Shown here piece by piece: positions 1 to 5,282 of a stretch of DNA of 6,794 nt (position 1 is the stretch's first letter; each line of letters opens with the position of its first letter). The notes beneath the pieces are model-generated. The model saw only the letters and a list, made by a program, of their open reading frames with translations. It was not told where the DNA came from and ran no database searches. Location: positions 1-6,794 of the forward strand of contig JAABRN010000549.1 of the NCBI GenBank assembly GCA_011390855.1, read 5' to 3'. The stretch comes from Hydrogenophaga sp. (lineage in GTDB: Bacteria > Pseudomonadota > Gammaproteobacteria > Burkholderiales > Burkholderiaceae_C). Position numbers and translations under genes: made by a program.

Positions 1-1
1 G

Positions 2-862
2 GGTGTTGAAGTTGATCGCCGCCGCATTCGTTTGCTGTGGATCTTCGTCGAACTCGGCGCGTGTCAGGCCCAGTGGGTCAAGCGCCTGAGTGGTCTGGCG
101 GTTGAAAACCAGCACGGTGCGCCCGCCTTCATGGGGCCGGCTGAGCTTGAGGTTGCCGGTGCTGCGCGAAGCGGCCGACTGGGCGCGGGTGCCGTCGGTC
201 TCGAAAGTGTTGGCATCCAGCGTGTAGGACCAGCCGCGCTCGCCCTGTTTTCCGGTTTGCCCCGACAACTGGCTGGACAGACGCCACAAACCGTCGGAGC
301 CTGCGGCGGCGCCGGTGCGCCACTCACCAGGCCGTTGTCCGTCCCTTGTGTACAGAGCGATCACACCACCGGCCGAAGCGCCGTAAAGCGCCGAGTACGG
401 CCCGCGCACGATCTCGATGCGGTCGGCGCTGCCAATGGGGAAGTTGGCCGCCTGGCCTTGCCCGTCAGGCGAGCTGGCGGGTATGCCATCCACAAACAGG
501 CGCACGCCGCGCACCCCGAACGGGGAGCGCGCACCGAAGCCACGGACCGAAATCTGCAGATCCTGTGCGTAGTTCTGGCGGTTGCGCACCACCAGACCCG
601 GCACCCGACCCAGCCCTTCGGAGAGGTTGATCTGCAACTGACCGGCGCGCAGTTCTTCGCCGTCGATGACATCCACCGAACCCGGTGAGCGCCAGCGCTC
701 CTCGAAGCTGCCCTGGCCGGTGATGACCACCGGCGCGAGCGCGCCTGCGGTGTCTCCCGTGTCAGCGGTGGTTTGGGCCTGCAAAGCGAAGCTGACGACG
801 CACAGGCCGCAGGCCACGGCCAGTGCGTGCGGAGCAGGTCTATTTTTTCGGCCGAATGGCAT
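2..862 (-). CDS. pqqU: TonB-dependent outer-membrane receptor, YncD/PqqU-like, N-terminal part (runs off left edge)
   Basis: The reading frame is open from ATG at 862 to the left edge, giving 287 residues; the rest of the beta-barrel is missing. Residues 1-29 form a signal peptide: basic start (GRKNR), hydrophobic stretch AVACGLCVVSFAL, likely cleavage after LQA. A TonB-box-like segment (APVVITG, about 43-49) follows. The plug domain spans about 50-170, with INLSEGL, NRQNYAQDLQ, RGFGARS, VDGIP (124-128), PDGQGQ and IVRGPYSALYG (151-161). From memory these blocks match E. coli YncD (PqqU), the TonB-dependent PQQ importer, much better than siderophore receptors, and a later DPLGLTRAEF segment also has a YncD counterpart. 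Its start lies inside the PQQ-dehydrogenase gene (23-bp overlap) behind a modest AAGG, 8 nt from ATG, so it is probably translated with it. The receptor family is certain; PQQ as ligand is inferred from similarity and neighbour. Confidence 0.85.
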   Translation of the reverse strand, partial: MPFGRKNRPAPHALAVACGLCVVSFALQAQTTADTGDTAGALAPVVITGQGSFEERWRSPGSVDVIDGEELRAGQLQINLSEGLGRVPGLVVRNRQNYAQDLQISVRGFGARSPFGVRGVRLFVDGIPASSPDGQGQAANFPIGSADRIEIVRGPYSALYGASAGGVIALYTRDGQRPGEWRTGAAAGSDGLWRLSSQLSGQTGKQGERGWSYTLDANTFETDGTRAQSAASRSTGNLKLSRPHEGGRTVLVFNRQTTQALDPLGLTRAEFDEDPQQTNAAAINFNT

Positions 863-2972
863 CGGCAGTGCCTTGAATGAACGCCTTGATTTTCTGAACG
901 TCATCTGTGCTGAGTTTTCCGGTGAAGTCGGGCATGCCACGCGCGGTGGCCGGGCCTTTGTAGACAAACTTTTCGAGGTTCTCGATGAACGAAGTGTCCA
1001 TGTATCCGAGGTTGGGAATGTTGCCTCCCCTGTCCACACCGGGTACGCCGTGGCAGAACACACAATTGCTGACATAAAGCGCGGTCCCGGCCGGCACGTG
1101 TGCCGGATCGTATTTCACGCCTTCGACCAGTTTGCTCAATTGGTAAGCCACGTGTGCGGGAGGCTGGGCTTTTCCACCCACAGCGAAGGTGTACACCGTA
1201 CCTGGACCCATGCGGTCGGTGGCGCGCTGGGCCAGGCCATACACGCCGCCCCAGCCCACGGCAATCGACACGTACTGCTTTCCATCGACCAGATAGGTCG
1301 AGGGTGCCGCGATCACGCCCGTGCCGGTGGGTGCTTCCCACAGCTGCTCGCCAGTGGTGGCGTTGTAGGCGATGAAGCGCCCGTCGGCCGTTCCCTGGAA
1401 CACCAGATTGCCGGCGGTGGTGAGCGTGCCGCCGTTCCAGGGTGAGATCTGCTCCTTGGTCCATGCGGCCTGCTGCTTCACCGGGTCCCAGGCCACCAGG
1501 CGCCCAAAGGGCTTGCTGGTGGGTGGCTCCACGTTGGCGAAAGTGGCGGTGTTCCAGCCCATGTTGGAATGCGGCTCACCCGGACGGTCTGCGTTGAACT
1601 TCCAGTCCTTGTTGTCCATGAGGGTGAGGGGCACGCCCTGCACCGGCATGTAGACCAGGCCGGTCTGCGGGTTGAACGACATGGAATGCCAGTTGCGTGC
1701 ACCGAACGCGCTCGGAATGATTTCACGCGGACGGTCGGCCGTGCGCGCAATCGCGGTCTCGATGGGGCGCCCGTTCTGGTCGTAGCCAGTGGCCCAGTTC
1801 ACATCCACGAAGTTCTTCGCCGAGATGAACTGTCCGTTGGTGCGGTCGATCACGAAGAAGAAGCCATTCTTCGGCGCGTGCAGGATCACCTTGCGTGGCT
1901 TGCCGTCCAGGGTCAGGTCAGCCAATATCATCGGCTGCGTGGAGGTGTAGTCCCAGTTGTCGGCGGGTGTCTGCTGGTAGTGCCAGACGTACTTGCCTGT
2001 GTCCGGGTTGAGCGCCACGATGGACGCAAGGTACAGGTTGTCGCCGCCAGCCGGGCTGCGCTTCTTGTGCGCCCAGGGCGAACCGTTGCCGGTGCCGATG
2101 TACATCAGGTTCAGCTCGGGGTCGAATGCCATGGCGTCCCAGGCGGTGCCACCACCACCGGCTTCCCACCATTTGCCTGCTGGGTCCCAGGTCTTGGCGG
2201 CACGCTCCATCGACTCGTCTTCGAACGGCTTGCTCGGGTCGCCCGGCACGGTGAACCAGCGCCATTTCTGGTCGCCGGTCTTCGCGTCATAGGCGGTGAT
2301 GTAGCCGCGAACGCCGTATTCGGCGCCACCGTTGCCGATGATCACGTTGCCTTTGAACACGCGCGGTGCACCGGTGATGGTGTAGCTGAACTTGCGGTCG
2401 ATGATGGTGTCTTTTTCCCACGCCACCTTGCCTGTGGCCGCGTCCAGCGCGATCAGGCGGCCGTCGTAGGAGGCCACAAACGCCTTGCCCTCGTGCAAGG
2501 CCACACCCCGGTTGACCACGTCGCAGCAACCTTTGTAGCCAGCCTCGCGAGGCACCTTGGGGTCATACGTCCATATGCGCTTGCCGGAGCGCACGTCCAC
2601 CGCGTGCACGATGCTCCACGACGCAGTGACGTACATGATGCCGTCGACCACCAGCGGCGTGGCCTCCACGCCGCGCTTGGATTCGAGGTTGTAGGACCAC
2701 ACAAGCCCCAGGTCCTTCACGTTGGTGGTGCTGATCTGGTTCAGCTTCGAATGGCGGGTTTCCGCATAGTCAAGCCCGTAGCTGGGCCAGTCTGCGGTCT
2801 GTGCAGCGTTGCTCTGCATGAAGGCCGCGTTGACCTTTCCGACAGCGGCCGTGATGTGGGCTGGCGTGCCTTTGGCGGGTGCCTGGGCCCAGCTGGTGCT
2901 GCAGAGAGCCATGGCAGCAAGCAGGCCCAGGGGCCAGCGGCGCCGGACGTTGGCGAGGTGGATCATTTTCAT
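840..2972 (-). CDS. PQQ-dependent quinohemoprotein alcohol dehydrogenase, type II (ADH-IIB/IIG-like), periplasmic
   Basis: This 710-residue enzyme should oxidise alcohols to aldehydes in the periplasm and pass electrons from PQQ through a covalent haem c to the respiratory chain. Residues 1-31 are a signal peptide (RRR, hydrophobic core, AQA cleavage site). The eight-bladed quinoprotein propeller spans about 60-600. Visible family residues are EATP (E103), the vicinal cysteine pair C149-C150 facing PQQ, probable Ca ligands E218 (GAEYG) and N296 (GTGNG), and catalytic D341 in DNWDYT. The residue two after D341 is Thr, not Asp, which favours calcium over lanthanide. Repeated tryptophan-docking motifs are present. 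The C-terminal cytochrome c domain has CVFCH (637-641) and probable axial Met680 (RGMPDF). ATG at 2972 is chosen because AGGAG lies 5 nt upstream; a second ATG two codons on is too far away. Relatives act on ethanol, butanol, tetrahydrofurfuryl alcohol or lupanine; the substrate is not readable here. Confidence 0.95.
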   Translation of the reverse strand: MKMIHLANVRRRWPLGLLAAMALCSTSWAQAPAKGTPAHITAAVGKVNAAFMQSNAAQTADWPSYGLDYAETRHSKLNQISTTNVKDLGLVWSYNLESKRGVEATPLVVDGIMYVTASWSIVHAVDVRSGKRIWTYDPKVPREAGYKGCCDVVNRGVALHEGKAFVASYDGRLIALDAATGKVAWEKDTIIDRKFSYTITGAPRVFKGNVIIGNGGAEYGVRGYITAYDAKTGDQKWRWFTVPGDPSKPFEDESMERAAKTWDPAGKWWEAGGGGTAWDAMAFDPELNLMYIGTGNGSPWAHKKRSPAGGDNLYLASIVALNPDTGKYVWHYQQTPADNWDYTSTQPMILADLTLDGKPRKVILHAPKNGFFFVIDRTNGQFISAKNFVDVNWATGYDQNGRPIETAIARTADRPREIIPSAFGARNWHSMSFNPQTGLVYMPVQGVPLTLMDNKDWKFNADRPGEPHSNMGWNTATFANVEPPTSKPFGRLVAWDPVKQQAAWTKEQISPWNGGTLTTAGNLVFQGTADGRFIAYNATTGEQLWEAPTGTGVIAAPSTYLVDGKQYVSIAVGWGGVYGLAQRATDRMGPGTVYTFAVGGKAQPPAHVAYQLSKLVEGVKYDPAHVPAGTALYVSNCVFCHGVPGVDRGGNIPNLGYMDTSFIENLEKFVYKGPATARGMPDFTGKLSTDDVQKIKAFIQGTADAIRPKK
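871..875 (-). promoter_or_regulatory. Ribosome binding site of the TonB-dependent receptor, inside the dehydrogenase gene
   Basis: The minus strand reads CAAGG followed by 8 nt and the ATG at 862. The site lies within the last codons of the dehydrogenase. It is weak, so re-initiation by ribosomes finishing the upstream gene is likely. Confidence 0.5.
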
Positions 2973-2977
2973 CGTGT

Positions 2978-2982
2978 CTCCT
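2978..2982 (-). promoter_or_regulatory. Ribosome binding site of the quinoprotein dehydrogenase
   Basis: On the minus strand AGGAG lies 5 nt before ATG at 2972. It decides between that ATG and the next in-frame one (2966), which would be 11 nt away. Confidence 0.75.
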
Positions 2983-3020
2983 GATACAGCCCGCCGCCGG
3001 CAGGCTTGTTGTGGTGTGGC

Positions 3021-3045
3021 TGACCCGACCCTGTTATGCGGGTCA
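3021..3045. promoter_or_regulatory. Perfect 7-bp inverted repeat (TGACCCG-N11-CGGGTCA)
   Basis: The arms at 3021-3027 and 3039-3045 are exact reverse complements, with an 11-nt spacer. The site lies about 50-70 bp upstream of the dehydrogenase start. It could be an operator near that gene's promoter or, if transcribed, a hairpin in its 5' leader. It also overlaps the weak candidate promoter for the regulator. The arms differ in sequence from the 3118-3138 dyad, so a different protein may bind. Confidence 0.45.
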
Positions 3046-3117
3046 ATTCATAAGTCAGCTCGCCAATGTTCACCGCGCCGGTCGGGGATTTCACCTTCGG
3101 GATTTCCCTGTATCCGA

Positions 3118-3138
3118 TGTGTTCCGCGATGGAACACA
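3118..3138. promoter_or_regulatory. Perfect 8-bp inverted repeat, candidate operator
   Basis: The sequence is TGTGTTCC, 5-nt spacer GCGAT, GGAACACA. The arms are exact reverse complements. It lies about 146 bp upstream of the dehydrogenase ATG and about 90 bp upstream of the regulator ATG. TGT...ACA dyads of this shape are the usual sites for dimeric Fis-type HTH regulators of the AcoR group, so the adjacent regulator is the natural candidate to bind it. That assignment is inferred. Confidence 0.6.
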
Positions 3139-3216
3139 CCCGCTTCTCAGGGATGGCCGGCCAAGGGCTTACCCGCATGTGATGCCCGGTCGTCTCCCCC
3201 GATACTGATTTCCGTG

Positions 3217-3222
3217 AAGGAG
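3217..3222 (+). promoter_or_regulatory. Ribosome binding site of the regulator
   Basis: AAGGAG lies 6 nt before ATG at 3229. It fixes the start within a frame that remains open far upstream. Confidence 0.75.
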
Positions 3223-3228
3223 CCAGCC

Positions 3229-4536
3229 ATGCCCCAGCCAGCCAGCACACGCAGCCACGCCACCCATCAACCTTTTTTCCAGACCCCGGACCAGCGCACG
3301 GCGCTGGCGAGACAGCGATTTTTCGAGGAAGGCGTGCGCCCCTCTGGCCTTGTGAGCGAATCTGTCTTGCAGTCGTGGCTGCGATGCTGCACTGCCCATC
3401 TGCAGCCAACAGATTCGGTGAGCTTTGAAGCAGTGAGCCGCAGCCGCGCACACGCCAGCCTGAACCGCAACCGCCAGTTGCTGCAGGCGGGCAACACCGA
3501 ACTCGGCCATATGGAAGCCGCGCTCGGCGGCACCGATTGCCGCGTGCTTCTGACCGACGCGCAAGGCGTGATCATCCACGCGACCGACCTGCCTCAGGCC
3601 AACGGGCAACCCCTGTTGCGCGCAGCATCCCGCGTGGGTGTGAACATCGCCGAGAGTCACATCGGCACCAGTGCACCCGGCATTGTGGTGCGCACCGGCG
3701 AAGCCTGCAGCGTGGCTGGCGGGGAGCATTTTCACCAATGCCTGCAGGGTCTGTATTGCGCCGCCGCGCCGATCCACGATATCCACGGCCAACTTGCGGG
3801 CGTGCTCGACGTCTCTGTAGAAGGCGGCAGCTTTTCGTTCGACGCCGCCGCAGTGGTGAGCACCTACGCCACCACCATCGAGAACAGGCTGTTGCAACTG
3901 CAATCCACCGGACAATTGCTGCTGCATTTCCAGGCCAGCCCCACGTTCCTGGACACACCGCTGGAGGCGCTGGCAGGCATCAGCCCCAATGGGCGCGTGC
4001 TCTGGCTCAACGGCGCAGGGCGCAGGCTCACGGGCTGCCACATGGAGCATCAACCCACTGTGAACAGCGTGTTCGGGACATCAATCGGGCACCTGATGGA
4101 TCTGCACCGGCAAAAACGGATTCAGACACTGCGCCTGCCCAATGGTCTGGGCGTGTGGATCAAGGGCCGTCTGAGCGGCGGCGACGGTGCGGACTTCAAT
4201 CACGCGGTGGCCGTGGAAGGGATGCCGGCAGCCCCACCAGACGGCCATCGAGGGCAAGCGAAGACGGCACTCATCGCGGCACCTTCGGGGCCGATTGCCG
4301 ATGACCCGGCAGCCGACGCCCATGTGACCTCCCCCGTGGCGCACGCCACGCTGGTGGACCACAGTCAGCGCCTCATCGAGGTCACACTGGCCGAGTGCGG
4401 GGGCAACATAGCCAAGGCGGCCAGGGCCTTGGGCGTGTCGCGTGGCATGCTGTATCGGCGCCTGCACAAGCCCGCAACCCAGGTCGCCTCTGCAAGCAAC
4501 ACAAGAGAGCGTCAGCCAGGCGAAGCTTCGGTCTGA
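3229..4536 (+). CDS. AcoR-like GAF/Fis-HTH transcriptional regulator lacking the sigma54 AAA+ domain
   Basis: This 435-residue protein is read divergently from the dehydrogenase operon, which it probably controls. The ATG at 3229 has AAGGAG 6 nt upstream; the frame stays open 140 codons further upstream, but those codons lie in the intergenic region and over the dehydrogenase. The N-terminal part (about 25-95, RPSGLVSESVLQSWLRC and following) and the GAF domain (about 95-220, with NIAESHIGTSAPG and GVLDVSVEGG) match the sensory half of AcoR-family activators. A PAS-like segment (about 235-310, with NGRVLWLN) follows, then a variable linker. The C-terminus is a Fis-type HTH (about 380-413: GGNIAKAARALGVSRGMLYR). 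The AAA+ module is absent: no Walker A and no GAFTGA, and only about 70 residues separate PAS and HTH. It therefore should not open sigma54 promoters and probably acts with sigma70. Clustered cysteines (C53, C54, C104, C160, C171, C177) are visible. The effector is unknown; an alcohol or aldehyde is plausible. Confidence 0.88.
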   Translation: MPQPASTRSHATHQPFFQTPDQRTALARQRFFEEGVRPSGLVSESVLQSWLRCCTAHLQPTDSVSFEAVSRSRAHASLNRNRQLLQAGNTELGHMEAALGGTDCRVLLTDAQGVIIHATDLPQANGQPLLRAASRVGVNIAESHIGTSAPGIVVRTGEACSVAGGEHFHQCLQGLYCAAAPIHDIHGQLAGVLDVSVEGGSFSFDAAAVVSTYATTIENRLLQLQSTGQLLLHFQASPTFLDTPLEALAGISPNGRVLWLNGAGRRLTGCHMEHQPTVNSVFGTSIGHLMDLHRQKRIQTLRLPNGLGVWIKGRLSGGDGADFNHAVAVEGMPAAPPDGHRGQAKTALIAAPSGPIADDPAADAHVTSPVAHATLVDHSQRLIEVTLAECGGNIAKAARALGVSRGMLYRRLHKPATQVASASNTRERQPGEASV

Positions 4537-5282
4537 TCCGCTGGCGGCAGATCCAGCAGGCGCTGCACCTCGGCGCGCACATCTTCGGCCCACGCTCGTC
4601 GGTCGCGCCCCTGGAAGGTCTGGGGTTCGCCGTAGTGCACCACGGCGCGCAGGTGGCTGGCGCGCAAGGTGGTCCAGATCGACCCGATCAGCGTGGTGTC
4701 ACCCACATACACTGGGGCTTCGTGTGGTTCGCCGGTGCGGCTGTCAACGAAGCGCAGCGCCACCGGCAGCACCGGCACATTGGCTGAGATCGCTGCCTGC
4801 AACAGGTTGGCGTGGAACGGCAGCAACGAACGACCGTCGCTGGTGGTGCCTTCGGGAAACACGCTCAGGATGTCACCCTCGCGCAGACGATCGGTCATGC
4901 GGTGCACCACACGCATGGCGTCGCGGCGGTTTTCACGCTCGATGTAGAGCGTACCTGCGGCGGTGACCAGGGTGCCCAGCAACGGCCAGTGCTTCGCATC
5001 GGCCTTGGACACGAAGCGCGTGGGCTGAGCGGCGTTCATGACCAGAATGTCCAGCCAGGAAATGTGGTTGGCCAGTTGCAGCAACGGACCGCTTTCGGCT
5101 GGCGATCCATGCACCACCAGCTCCACATTGAGGATGCTCAGCATCTGGCGGGTCCACTCGCGCAGCACCAGCTGGGTCTGTGCTGGCGAGAGCCGGGCGA
5201 ACTCGGTGCGAATGATCCAGATGGCGCGCAGCACATGCCATGAAGCCCGGACCGCGCGCCAGCATGCGCGCAAGGTGTTCAC
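4512..5282 (-). CDS. plsC: Lysophospholipid acyltransferase, PlsC family (1-acyl-sn-glycerol-3-phosphate acyltransferase)
   Basis: This 256-residue protein should transfer an acyl chain to lysophosphatidic acid, making phosphatidic acid at the inner membrane. The LPLAT motifs are present in order: NHISWLD (72-78, the H-x4-D catalytic pair H73/D78), GTLYIER (110-116), FPEGTTSDG (142-150) and VPVLPVALRF (169-178). The N-terminus (about 5-25) is amphipathic and only weakly hydrophobic. GTG at 5282 is chosen because it overlaps the stop of the upstream dihydroorotase-like gene as GTGA, suggesting coupled translation; no in-frame ATG occurs before residue 47, and upstream in-frame sequence is a shadow of the neighbour. 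Its 3' end overlaps the oppositely oriented regulator by 25 bp. Length and motifs are normal. Other LPLAT relatives, such as ornithine-lipid acyltransferase OlsA, cannot be excluded. Confidence 0.88.
   Translation of the reverse strand: MNTLRACWRAVRASWHVLRAIWIIRTEFARLSPAQTQLVLREWTRQMLSILNVELVVHGSPAESGPLLQLANHISWLDILVMNAAQPTRFVSKADAKHWPLLGTLVTAAGTLYIERENRRDAMRVVHRMTDRLREGDILSVFPEGTTSDGRSLLPFHANLLQAAISANVPVLPVALRFVDSRTGEPHEAPVYVGDTTLIGSIWTTLRASHLRAVVHYGEPQTFQGRDRRAWAEDVRAEVQRLLDLPPADQTEASPG

Larger units (their letters stand above)
2973..3228. promoter_or_regulatory. Divergent intergenic control region between dehydrogenase and regulator
   Basis: This 256-bp stretch separates two divergent start codons and holds no gene. 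It must carry the promoters for the regulator (plus) and for the dehydrogenase-receptor operon (minus). It contains two perfect inverted repeats (3021-3045 and 3118-3138), a 10-bp palindrome TGGCCGGCCA (3154-3163), and GGGATTTC twice (3085-3092 and 3099-3106). A weak sigma70-like pair for the regulator is TTGTGG (3009-3014), 17 nt, TGTTAT (3032-3037), overlapping the first inverted repeat. I found no convincing sigma54 -24/-12 element; the nearest plus-strand match, at about 2998-3013, lacks the essential GC. I could not assign a promoter for the minus-strand operon. Confidence 0.7.

Noticed and set aside
32..1445. Plus-strand open frames over the receptor and the dehydrogenase 3' end
   Set aside because: The minus-strand frames encode unmistakable plug-domain and cytochrome c motifs. 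The plus-strand products are low-complexity shadows.
1569..2984. 471-codon open frame antisense to the dehydrogenase
   Set aside because: It uses the same base triplets as the dehydrogenase read backwards. Stops there would need TTA, CTA or TCA codons in the real gene, which are rare at this GC content. Its protein is rich in V, H and R and has no recognisable domain.
2998..3013. sigma54-like -24/-12 element CGGCAGG-N4-TTGTG
   Set aside because: The essential GC at -12 is GT and the leading T is C. The divergent regulator has no AAA+ domain to activate such a promoter, and the site is over 200 bp from the gene it faces.
2809..3228. N-terminal extension of the regulator by 140 codons
   Set aside because: The frame is open, but it crosses the dehydrogenase 5' end and the whole control region, and resembles nothing. 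ATG at 3229 has a strong AAGGAG at the right distance, and AcoR-family similarity starts shortly after it.
3169..4053. 294-codon open frame antisense to the regulator
   Set aside because: This is a GC-driven shadow of a gene with clear GAF and HTH motifs; it has no domain of its own.
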